From the NCBI GenBank assembly GCA_963737625.1, contig CAVTTK010000002.1, positions 186,001-250,000 on the forward strand: a stretch of DNA of 64,000 nucleotides. Reading direction: 5' to 3'. The notes below the pieces were generated by a model. That model was not told the DNA's origin. It did not search any database and worked only from the letters and a program-made list of their open reading frames with translations. The DNA is from Bog-756 sp963737625 (GTDB taxonomy: Bacteria > Actinomycetota > Acidimicrobiia > Acidimicrobiales > RAAP-2). A program made the translations under genes and the position numbers. Within the stretch, counting starts at the first letter, position 1, and every line of letters begins with the position of its first letter. Positions 35,595 to 42,996 of this stretch are shown here, in pieces.

Positions 35595-35608
35595 TAGAAC
35601 AGGTTCTC
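35595..35608 (+). promoter_or_regulatory. KstR-like operator between acyl-CoA ligase and SDR
   Basis: TAGAACAGGTTCTC fits TNNAACNNGTTNNA except for the last base. It lies 145 bp from the acyl-CoA ligase start and 137 bp from the SDR start, near the middle of the divergent gap, and could control both. Confidence 0.55.
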
Positions 35609-35744
35609 GTAACCGGTCAACCTCCCGTCGGGCGGTGGCTCGTCGCGCCGTTTGCCCGGGAGTCTCCCGACCGGACGGGCGGGCGGGCGATCAGGACGAC
35701 CGGGTCGGAGCGGGTTCGGAACGAAGACAGAGAGGCAGTAGGCA

Positions 35745-36662
35745 ATGAGCGAGTTCTTGCAGGGAAAAGTGGTGGCCATCACCGGGGCGGGAGGGGGCAT
35801 CGGGCGCGCCGTGGCCCTGGCCGCGGCGGGGGAGGGTGCCAAGGTGGTGGTGGCCGACATCGGCGTCGGACTGGCCGGCGAGGACCCGACCAGCGAGGTG
35901 GCCGAGGCCCTGGTGGCCGAGATCGAGGGGGCCGGTGGTGAGGCGGTGGCCGTGGGGGAGAGCGTGACCACCCTGGAGGGGGGCGAGAAGATCGTGGGCG
36001 CCGGCATCGAACGCTGGGGCCGCATCGACGGAGTGGTGTGCGTTGCCGGCATCCTCCGCGAGCGCATGCTCTTCAACATGGCCGAGGACGAGTGGGACGC
36101 CGTCGTGGAGACCCATCTGAAGGGTCACTTCACCGTGTTCCGGGCGGCGTCGGCCGTCATGCGCAAGCAGGAGGGCGGGGGGTCCCTGGTCGCCTTCACC
36201 TCAGGTGCCTTCGCCGGCAGTGTGGCCCAGGCCAACTACGCCGCAGCCAAGGGAGGGATCGTCTCCCTCGTCCGCTCGGCCGCCGCCGGGCTCAACCGCT
36301 ACGGGATCACCGCCAACGCCGTGGCGCCGGTGGCCCGGACCCGGATGTCGGCCAACGTGCCCATGGACCTGGCCGAGATGGGAGATCCCGAAGATGTCGC
36401 CCCCCTGGTCGTCTACCTGCTGTCGGACCAGGCCAAGCACGTGACGGGTCAGGTCTACACCTCGGTCGGTTCGAAGATCGCCGTCTGGAACCAACCTCGG
36501 GAGGTGCGAGCCGTGTACGCCGATGGGCGGTGGACCCCCCAGGACATCGCCGCCCGCCTGGACTCCACCGTCGGCCAGGAGCGCATGCCATTGTTGGATC
36601 AGCTGGAGGAGTACCGCAAGGCGGCCGAGGCCAAGGCGGCCGCCGAGGCCACGGCCACCTAG
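35745..36662 (+). CDS. Short-chain dehydrogenase/reductase
   Basis: A 305-residue classical SDR. TGAGGGIGRAVALAA is the cofactor motif, with an acidic residue after the second strand (VVVADIG) that favours NAD. The active-site tyrosine and lysine are in NYAAAKGG. An extra C-terminal part of about 50 residues follows the core. The wording resembles 3-hydroxyacyl-CoA or 17-beta-hydroxysteroid dehydrogenases of multifunctional type. A KstR-like palindrome upstream supports a lipid or steroid substrate. The ATG has GAGGCAG in front. Confidence 0.9.
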   Translation: MSEFLQGKVVAITGAGGGIGRAVALAAAGEGAKVVVADIGVGLAGEDPTSEVAEALVAEIEGAGGEAVAVGESVTTLEGGEKIVGAGIERWGRIDGVVCVAGILRERMLFNMAEDEWDAVVETHLKGHFTVFRAASAVMRKQEGGGSLVAFTSGAFAGSVAQANYAAAKGGIVSLVRSAAAGLNRYGITANAVAPVARTRMSANVPMDLAEMGDPEDVAPLVVYLLSDQAKHVTGQVYTSVGSKIAVWNQPREVRAVYADGRWTPQDIAARLDSTVGQERMPLLDQLEEYRKAAEAKAAAEATAT

Positions 36663-36747
36663 CCCCGGGGTCGAGGCTTCCGGGCACCTCAGCGCCCGGG
36701 ACCCGGACCGGGTCACCACGGGCCCGAGTGGCCGGAGGTCCGTCCCG

Positions 36748-37113
36748 TTACGGTGACCCGAGCACGCAGAACTCGTTGCCCTCGGGGTCGGCCAGGACCA
36801 CCCACCCCTCGTCGCCGCTCTGGCCCACCGACACCGGCGAGGCACCCAGATCACGGAGCCGCTGCACCTCGGCGGCCTGGTCGTCCGGGGCGAGATCGAG
36901 ATGAAGCCGGTTCTTGACGGCCTTGGACTCGGGCACCTCCAGGAAGAGCAGTGGGCGCACCGCGCCCCGGTCCGGGTGGCCCTGTCCCGGTTCGACCCAC
37001 ACGTCCCCGTCGTCGTCCTCCCGCCACTCCCAGTCGAGGACCGCGGACCAGAAACGGGCCAGGGAAACCGGATCCTCGGAGTCGACGGTGATCGTCTCGA
37101 TGCGCAGTGCCAT
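36748..37113 (-). CDS. Glyoxalase/VOC-fold protein
   Basis: A 121-residue single vicinal-oxygen-chelate domain. It starts with the IETITVDSEDPVSLARFWSAVLDWE strand-helix pattern (about residues 4-29) and ends VVLADPEGNEFCVLG. This is the Glyoxalase_6-like group common in actinobacteria, with roles in resistance or small-molecule metabolism. The ATG at 37113 follows GGGGAGG on the minus strand; the longer open frame upstream has no support. It stands alone. Confidence 0.87.
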   Translation of the reverse strand: MALRIETITVDSEDPVSLARFWSAVLDWEWREDDDGDVWVEPGQGHPDRGAVRPLLFLEVPESKAVKNRLHLDLAPDDQAAEVQRLRDLGASPVSVGQSGDEGWVVLADPEGNEFCVLGSP

Positions 37114-37225
37114 AGGTGCCTCCCCGGGCGACGGAACCGGTGACCGAGGGCGGTCGGCCTTACCCGCCAGTGTGCCTTCTCTGCCGGCCGAGCGCCCGGG
37201 AGAATCCCGACGTCGGAGGATCCGG

Positions 37226-37272
37226 TTGACACGGAGCCCGGCCGGGTCCATGATTTGAGCAGTTGCTCAAAT
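37226..37272 (+). promoter_or_regulatory. Promoter and palindromic operator of the TetR gene
   Basis: TTGACA (37226-37231), 17 bp, CATGAT (37249-37254) form a good promoter. A palindrome ATTTGAGCA-GT-TGCTCAAAT (37253-37272) covers the -10 and start region, so the TetR made from this promoter is likely to repress itself. A CAATCGAT/CAAATCGAT pair follows directly. Confidence 0.6.
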
Positions 37273-37324
37273 CAATCGATCAAATCGATGCGTCTGAGCT
37301 CGATCGCTGAAGGGAGGCGCCACC

Positions 37325-37987
37325 ATGGCCAGATCCGGCCGGGCCAGCACGGTGCATGCGGCGGGGGGTACCACCTCGTCGATGACCCGCCAGCGGCTGG
37401 TCGACGCAGCCGTCGAGACGCTCAAGGCCGAGGGGTTCGCCGGCTCCAGCGCCCGGTCGATCGCCCGTCGGGCCGGCTGCAACCAAGGTCTGGTCTTCTA
37501 CCATTTCGGGTCCGTGGTGGACCTGCTCCTGGCTGCCCTCGACGCCGTCAGCGCCGAGCGGCTCGAGCGCTACTCGGCCGCGGTGGACACGGTGGGTTCG
37601 ACCGCCGAGCTGGTGGACGTCGCCGCATCGATCTTCGAGGAGGACCTTGACGCCGGCCATGTCAGCGTCCTCGTCGAGATGATCGCCGGGGCATCGTCGA
37701 ATCCGGGGCTCGGGGCATCGGTCGCCGAACGCATCGCCCCGTGGATGGAGTTCGCTCGGCGGTCGGTGGCCGCGGCGTTGGGCGACTCGGCTCTGGCGTC
37801 GATCATTCCCCCGGACGACGTCGCTCACGCCATCGTGGCGATGTACGTCGGCCTGGAGATGCTCAGTCATCTCGACGGTGACCGGGGGCCGGCACTCTCC
37901 CTGTTCGAGCAGGCGCGTACCCTGGCCGCCCTCGTTGCCGTGCCACCCCTCCCGAACCGATCGGGCGATCGGGGTGTGACGACGTGA
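37325..37987 (+). CDS. TetR-family regulator
   Basis: A 220-residue protein with an N-terminal helix-turn-helix (ARSIARRAGCNQGLVFYHFGS near residues 43-63) and a helical C-terminal ligand domain. The ATG at 37325 follows GGGAGGCG; an internal ATG at 37382 would shorten the tail. Its stop overlaps the start of a small membrane protein (GTGA), which it may control. It does not look like KstR, so it is not the obvious regulator of the TAGAAC palindromes. Confidence 0.9.
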   Translation: MARSGRASTVHAAGGTTSSMTRQRLVDAAVETLKAEGFAGSSARSIARRAGCNQGLVFYHFGSVVDLLLAALDAVSAERLERYSAAVDTVGSTAELVDVAASIFEEDLDAGHVSVLVEMIAGASSNPGLGASVAERIAPWMEFARRSVAAALGDSALASIIPPDDVAHAIVAMYVGLEMLSHLDGDRGPALSLFEQARTLAALVAVPPLPNRSGDRGVTT

Positions 37988-38400
37988 ATCCGGCCCGGGA
38001 GCCGGCACCAGGCCTACCCCGGCTGCCCCAGGACCCGCCGCGCCAGTACCGGCCGCCCCAAGACCCGGCGAGCCCGGTGTCCGGGCGCCCCCGCTGGCTG
38101 CTGGCCGCCGCCGGTGCGTGGTCGGCCGGGCTCATCGCCGCGGCCGTACTGATCCATCCCTCCCTGGTCCAGGTGAACGGACCCAAGGTGCTGCTCCCGG
38201 TCAGCGCGCCGCTGGCCGTCGTCGGGGTGGTGGCTGCCGCCCTGGCCATCGGACGGGCGCGCTCCGGGCGCGGGTGCCTCGTGGTGGCGTGGGCGTTCTC
38301 GGGTCTCCTCGACTGCCTGGCCCTGGTCGGGATGCTGACCATCGGGGTCTTCATCCTTCCGGTCGCCATCGCCGTGACGGCGGCCTGTGCCATGTCCTGA
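37984..38400 (+). CDS. Small four-helix membrane protein
   Basis: A 138-residue protein I do not recognise. A Pro-rich cytoplasmic start of about 35 residues is followed by hydrophobic segments near 37-57, 66-88, 95-117 and 118-136. There are no conserved polar residues suggesting an enzyme. It is translationally coupled to the TetR gene, so its expression is probably under that regulator; an efflux or ligand-sensing accessory role is conceivable. Confidence 0.75.
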   Translation: MNPAREPAPGLPRLPQDPPRQYRPPQDPASPVSGRPRWLLAAAGAWSAGLIAAAVLIHPSLVQVNGPKVLLPVSAPLAVVGVVAAALAIGRARSGRGCLVVAWAFSGLLDCLALVGMLTIGVFILPVAIAVTAACAMS

Positions 38401-38622
38401 TCGGCTCCTCGGCACCACCGGCCCTCCGCATGACCCGACGCCTGACGCACCATTGGGTCCGGCGGAGCGAACGGCGGCCGCGGCTCACGGCGGCCCGCCG
38501 ACGCGGGCTCCTTCCGAGGTCATCGGCGATACACCGTTTCGGCAGAGGCACTCCCTAGCATGAGCACCGAGATGGACCGCGGGACACGTAGTTCCGATGG
38601 CTCGATCATCGGGAGGTAGTAC

Positions 38623-39486
38623 GTGGTTGCACTGGCCATCGTCGTGAGTGTCGTGGTCCTGTTGCTGGCCGTGCTGGTAGCCGGGCTGCTGCGCAGCCAT
38701 GCCGACATCCTCAAGGCACTCCATGACCTCGGGGTAGGCGTCGGTGAACCGGGAGCGGCCGACGAACACGCCCCAGACGAGACGCGTCGAGGGGCCCACG
38801 ATCCCGGCCCGGTCCGGATTCCGCTGACCATGGGCCCACCCCTCCCCGGTGAGCGCAACACCACCTCGGCGCCGACGGTGGCCGGAACGACACCCAGCGG
38901 CGATGCTCTGGCCATCACCGTCACCGGTGGGGACGGACTGACCCTCCTGGCCTTCCTGTCCTCGGGCTGTACCACCTGTGCCGGGTTCTGGCAGGCATTC
39001 CGAACTCCGGACCGGCTGGGCCTTCCCACCGGCACCCGCCTGGTGGTGGTGACCAAGGGGCCGGACCTGGAGATCCCGGGCGAGGTGGCCGCTCAGGCCC
39101 CGCCGGGCCTACCCGTGGTCATGTCCACCGATGCGTGGGGCGACTACGAGGTGCCGGGATCACCGTTCTTCGTCCTGATCGACGGGGCCTCGGGCCGGCG
39201 CATCGGCGAGGGGGTGGCCAACCACTTCCACCAGGTCGTGGAGTTGGTGAGGCGGGCCGAGTCCGATGCCCGCACCTTCACCGTCGGCAGCCGGAGTGGC
39301 GGTCTTGCTGAAGGCCTCGACGGCCCCGAGCGGGAGATGGACAACGATCGCGAGCTGAGCGACGCCGGCATCCTCCCTGGTGACCCCAGCCTCTATCCGT
39401 CCTCCCTGGAGGACGTCTACGGACCTCCCCGGAGTGACGACCGACGAAGGGACCTCGACGGACCTCCGATCAGACGGGCCGGCTGA
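38623..39486 (+). CDS. Membrane-anchored thioredoxin-like protein (MauD type)
   Basis: A 287-residue protein with one N-terminal membrane segment (residues 2-24), a linker, and a thioredoxin-like domain of about 105-225. Its redox pair is CTTC in LAFLSSGCTTCAGFWQAF. The cis-proline loop region reads VPGSPFFVLIDG. A disordered acidic/Arg tail follows. The layout is that of MauD, the periplasmic disulfide-handling protein needed for the cysteine-rich small subunit of methylamine dehydrogenase. The GTG at 38623 follows GGGAGG. The next gene starts 2 nt after its stop, leading to the MauE-domain fusion, so the set is one operon. Confidence 0.85.
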   Translation: MVALAIVVSVVVLLLAVLVAGLLRSHADILKALHDLGVGVGEPGAADEHAPDETRRGAHDPGPVRIPLTMGPPLPGERNTTSAPTVAGTTPSGDALAITVTGGDGLTLLAFLSSGCTTCAGFWQAFRTPDRLGLPTGTRLVVVTKGPDLEIPGEVAAQAPPGLPVVMSTDAWGDYEVPGSPFFVLIDGASGRRIGEGVANHFHQVVELVRRAESDARTFTVGSRSGGLAEGLDGPEREMDNDRELSDAGILPGDPSLYPSSLEDVYGPPRSDDRRRDLDGPPIRRAG

Positions 39487-39488
39487 GG

Positions 39489-40031
39489 ATGGCCGTACTG
39501 AAGGCCCACGGGATAGAAGCACCCCTACCCCCGGGCTTCGAGGGTCGGATCGTCATCCGACCGGCCATCGGCCGGGAGGTGCCGTATCCGGTGGCCAACT
39601 TCTCGACCTTCGCCCTCCCCGTCGACGTGGGCGACTTCGGCAGTGGGGCAGTCAACGCCATGGGTCCGGCGGACATCTTCGCCACCCTGTTCGAGTACGG
39701 GCCCGAGAGCCTGGGCAAGCCGCTCTTCGCTCGCCAGGGCATGCCCCGAGCCTTGGCGGCGACCGACTTCCGACCCTATGTCCTGCGCCGGGGGCTCAAC
39801 GGGCAGTCCGGGTCGCAGTGGTTCTTCACCGAATCGGGCCGGCCCTTCACCCTGTACGTGGTGCTGGGTAGCCACCTGCAGCGGAATGCCCTCCTCCCCC
39901 GGGTGAACGATCTCATCGGGACCGTGTCCATCACCCCCAATCCTCCGGCGGCCTCCTCGTATCCGTCGGTGGCACCGGGGGTCCCGCCGACGTCGCTCAC
40001 CGTCACGACGACGGGGGCACGATGGAATTAA
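39489..40031 (+). CDS. Unknown protein of the Mau-like cluster, 180 aa
   Basis: I do not recognise this family. The 180-residue protein has no signal peptide or membrane segment and no cysteine. Middle segments such as SGSQWFFTESGRPFTLYVVLG look like beta strands. It lies 2 nt after the MauD-like gene and overlaps the MauE fusion gene by 10 nt, so it is surely made with them. A role in handling or assembling the cysteine-rich protein is a guess from position only. Confidence 0.75.
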   Translation: MAVLKAHGIEAPLPPGFEGRIVIRPAIGREVPYPVANFSTFALPVDVGDFGSGAVNAMGPADIFATLFEYGPESLGKPLFARQGMPRALAATDFRPYVLRRGLNGQSGSQWFFTESGRPFTLYVVLGSHLQRNALLPRVNDLIGTVSITPNPPAASSYPSVAPGVPPTSLTVTTTGARWN

Positions 40032-41989
40032 TCGGGCTGTATCTGATGGCCTGTGGGCTGTTGATCGTGGCCGGTCTGGCCAAGGCGGTGCGTCCCGACG
40101 ACACGGCACGGGCCCTGGGCGCCGTCACCCGGATCCCTGTCCGCCCTCTGCGAGCCGTGGTGCGGGTGGTCTCCACCGTCGAAGCTGCCCTCGGCATCAC
40201 GGCGCTGGTTGCGCCCCGACCCTGGTCCGCCGGCCTGGTGGCCGTGTCGTACGCCGCCTTCGCCATCTTCGTGGCCTACGCCCGATCGACAGGCGGGGCC
40301 ATCGCCAGCTGTGGATGCTTCGGGACCCCGGACACACCGGCAACGCCGGTCCACGTGGTCATCAACGCCGCCCTGGCGCTGTCCTCGGCCGTCGTGGCCT
40401 GGTCGGCGCCGACCTCGGGCACCGTCGTCGGCGTCCTCTCCCACCAGCCGGGTGACGGCATACCTCTGGTGGCGGCCAGTGCGCTCGGCGCCTGGTTGGT
40501 CTATCTGGCCGTGTCGGTGATGGCGGCTCTGCAGGCCGCCCGAACGCCTCACCGGGGTCACCTTCGACCGGCGAGCCACCCTGCGGTGAGTGCCACTCTG
40601 GTCGAACGGGCGTCGAGCTTCCTCGGCACCCGACTCTCCCGCCGAAGTTTCATCAACCGCTCTGCCTACGCCGGCAGTGCCGTCGCCATCGGCTCGGGCC
40701 TCGATCTGGTGCTCCGACCGGGGACGGCCTACGGACTGGTGTGCAATTGCGGCAGCAGCAACTGTGGGTGCGGGTCGACGTGCTGTGCCGGGTTCACCGA
40801 GTTCTGCTGCTCGGTGAACGGCGGCTACAACTACTGTCCGACCAACACCGTGATGGGTGGGTGGTGGAAGGCCGACAACTCCTCGTACTGCGGTGGACCC
40901 CGCTACTACATGGACTGCAACGCCACCTGCCAGTGCTCGACGGGGTGCGGGAATGGATGGGGATTCTGCGAACCGGGATGCGACGGCTTCTCCTGCGGGT
41001 GCGGTCCCAACGGTTGCGACTCCTACGTCACCGGCTGCTTCCAGTTCCGATACGGCCAGTGCAATCAGCAGGTGGACTGCATCGGGCGGATCGTATGCCG
41101 GGTGGTGGCCTGCGTCCCGCCCTGGGAGATCGACCCCACCTGTACGACCACCAACGCCCAGGACAACGCCACGGCCGAACAGAACGCCGCCTGTTGGACT
41201 CCGGCCTTTCCCAGCCCCAACCCCGGCCCCTGCGGCTCCACGCTCACCAACTGTCTGGTGGTGGGCATGGCGCCGAGCCCCGACGGTAGGGGATACGGCA
41301 TCGTCACGGCGTTCGGACGGATGCTGGCCTACGGCGACTTCCCCAACGACGGCGATGAGTCGGGGGCCTCGTTGGCTCAGCCCATGGTGGGCATGGGACA
41401 GCGTCCCTCCGGGGGCTACTACCTGGTGGCCCGGGACGGCGGGATCTTCACCTTCGGCGGGGCATCGTTCTACGGATCGATGGGCGGCCAGCACCTCAAC
41501 CAGCCCATCGTGGGCATGGCCGTCACGGCCACGGGTGACGGCTACTGGTGCGTGGCCGCTGACGGGGGCATCTTCACCTTCGGCGATGCCCAGTTCTACG
41601 GATCGATGGGCGGCCAGCACCTCAACCAGCCCATCGTGGGCATGGCCGCCACGCCGTCGGGTCGTGGCTACTGGTGCGTGGCCAGCGACGGCGGCATCTT
41701 CACCTTCGGCGATGCCCAGTTCTACGGATCGATGGGCGGCCAGCACCTCAACCAGCCCATCGTGGGCATGGCCGCCACGCCGTCGGGTCGTGGCTACTGG
41801 TGCGTGGCCAGCGACGGCGGCATCTTCACCTTCGGCGACGCCCAGTTCTACGGATCGATGGGCGGCCAGCACCTCAATCAACCCATTGCCGCCATGGCCG
41901 CACCACCCACCGACCAGGGCTACTGGCTGGTGGCCAAAGACGGTGGCATCTTCACGTTCAATACGCCGTTCTACGGTTCGGCGGCGTAG
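40022..41989 (+). CDS. MauE domain - Tat motif - 28-Cys MauA-like domain - six 42-aa repeats (fusion)
   Basis: A 655-residue protein in four parts. Residues 1-185 are a four-helix MauE/DoxX-like membrane domain with SCGCFG at its usual loop. Residues 206-212 are a twin-arginine motif (SRRSFIN) followed by a hydrophobic stretch, like the precursor of methylamine dehydrogenase small subunit (MauA). Residues 241-411 hold 28 cysteines; FCCSVNGGYNYCP and WWKADNSSYCGG plus YYMDCNATCQC follow the MauA spacing, including the first cofactor tryptophan, but I see no second one. From nt 41294 come a degenerate, four good and one truncated 42-residue unit. It may be a natural fusion of mauE- and mauA-like genes. 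Confidence 0.8.
   Translation: MELIGLYLMACGLLIVAGLAKAVRPDDTARALGAVTRIPVRPLRAVVRVVSTVEAALGITALVAPRPWSAGLVAVSYAAFAIFVAYARSTGGAIASCGCFGTPDTPATPVHVVINAALALSSAVVAWSAPTSGTVVGVLSHQPGDGIPLVAASALGAWLVYLAVSVMAALQAARTPHRGHLRPASHPAVSATLVERASSFLGTRLSRRSFINRSAYAGSAVAIGSGLDLVLRPGTAYGLVCNCGSSNCGCGSTCCAGFTEFCCSVNGGYNYCPTNTVMGGWWKADNSSYCGGPRYYMDCNATCQCSTGCGNGWGFCEPGCDGFSCGCGPNGCDSYVTGCFQFRYGQCNQQVDCIGRIVCRVVACVPPWEIDPTCTTTNAQDNATAEQNAACWTPAFPSPNPGPCGSTLTNCLVVGMAPSPDGRGYGIVTAFGRMLAYGDFPNDGDESGASLAQPMVGMGQRPSGGYYLVARDGGIFTFGGASFYGSMGGQHLNQPIVGMAVTATGDGYWCVAADGGIFTFGDAQFYGSMGGQHLNQPIVGMAATPSGRGYWCVASDGGIFTFGDAQFYGSMGGQHLNQPIVGMAATPSGRGYWCVASDGGIFTFGDAQFYGSMGGQHLNQPIAAMAAPPTDQGYWLVAKDGGIFTFNTPFYGSAA
41294..41986 (+). 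repeat. Six 42-aa coding repeats (array 3)
   Basis: Units start at 41294 (degenerate, 41 residues), 41417, 41543, 41669, 41795 and 41921 (cut after 22 residues by the end of the protein). Units at 41543 to 41795 are nearly identical in DNA. YWCVASDGG replaces YWLVASDGG here, adding a cysteine to each central unit. Confidence 0.9.
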
Positions 41990-42086
41990 CGGTGGTCTCA
42001 CCGGTGCGTCGAGCGATGACCGGCGGAACGCCACCCATGGGGTGGGCCACGCCACCGAGTATTCCGAACCGACCGGGGAGGACCCC

Positions 42087-42935
42087 ATGAACATCTGCAT
42101 CCCCCTCCTGTGCTCCGCCGTGGCCGTGGCCGCTGCCGTCCGTTCGACGTGGTCGCCGTGTGGCCTGTCCATGCTGTCCACCATCACCCCGTTCAGCGAA
42201 CGAGCCAAGGGCCACTCCTACCGTGCCACCTCGACCTGGTTCGTCATCGGAGCGACGGTGGGAGGGGCATGCCTCGGCCTCGTGATGGCCCTGTCGGCCC
42301 TGGCGGTGCGCCACCTCCATCCGTCGACGGCGGTCGTCGGCGTACTGGCCCTGGTGGCCAGTCTGGTGGCCGCCGTCTCCGACGCCGAGGTGGCCGGCTT
42401 CCGGATTCCCTTCCACCGGCGCCAGGTCAACGAGCGCTGGCTCGACCAGTTCCGTCCCTCGGTCTACGGCCTGGGCTTCGGGTGGCAGATCGGGACCGGT
42501 GTGGCCACCTACATCACCACCGGGGCGGTCTATCTGATGATCGCTCTTGGGGCCCTGACCGGTCGACCGGCCGTCGCCCTCACGGTGGGTACGGGCTTCG
42601 GGATGCTCCGGGGGACGGCGGTCCTGCTGACCAGACGCGTGGTCGATCCCCCGGGGCTCCGGGCCTTCCACCGACGGTTCTTCGCCGTCGGACCGGTGGT
42701 CGCCCGAGTGGTGCCCGGGGTCGAGGTGGCGAGCGCCGCACTGATCGCCTGGTGGCTCGGGTCCGGTGTTGGTGTGGCTGTGGCTGCGGCCGTGGGAGTC
42801 ACGGTGGCGGCCGCGCTCGTCCGGAGCGCTCGATCCTCGCGTGGCGCACCGGCTGTCACCGCCGATCCCGGGCCGCCGGTCGGGGGTCACGATGATGACC
42901 TGGCCTCCGTGGGCGGTGTCCACCGCTCGGCCTGA
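42087..42935 (+). CDS. CcdA/MauF-like membrane protein
   Basis: A 282-residue protein with about seven membrane segments. Near the N terminus RSTWSPCGLSMLSTITPFSE matches the SPCG...P element of CcdA/DsbD proteins, which carry electrons across the membrane to thioredoxin-like partners. Another cysteine lies in the next helix (GGACLGL). MauF of methylamine clusters belongs to this superfamily. The ATG at 42087 follows GGGGAGGA, 97 nt after the fusion gene. With the MauD-like and MauE-like genes it completes a redox relay for the cysteine-rich domain. The C-terminal 40 residues are Pro/Gly-rich. Confidence 0.8.
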   Translation: MNICIPLLCSAVAVAAAVRSTWSPCGLSMLSTITPFSERAKGHSYRATSTWFVIGATVGGACLGLVMALSALAVRHLHPSTAVVGVLALVASLVAAVSDAEVAGFRIPFHRRQVNERWLDQFRPSVYGLGFGWQIGTGVATYITTGAVYLMIALGALTGRPAVALTVGTGFGMLRGTAVLLTRRVVDPPGLRAFHRRFFAVGPVVARVVPGVEVASAALIAWWLGSGVGVAVAAAVGVTVAAALVRSARSSRGAPAVTADPGPPVGGHDDDLASVGGVHRSA

Positions 42936-42996
42936 GCACATGACCGTCGTGGGGCCACCCCCGCCGGCCCGCGGGCCGGGCCGGCCTGCGCCGGCC

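Noticed and set aside
37325..37987. This TetR as the KstR of the TAGAAC palindromes
   Set aside because: Its own promoter has a different palindrome (TTTGAGCA type) and its helix-turn-helix does not resemble KstR as I know it.
40742..41254. A working methylamine dehydrogenase small subunit
   Set aside because: The second cofactor tryptophan position appears to be lost, the chain is fused to MauE and repeats, and no large subunit or MauG gene is present.
40857..42086. In-frame extension upstream of the CcdA/MauF-like gene
   Set aside because: It overlaps the Cys-rich fusion gene in another frame and has Arg/Ser/Pro-rich shadow composition; ATG 42087 has a proper ribosome site.
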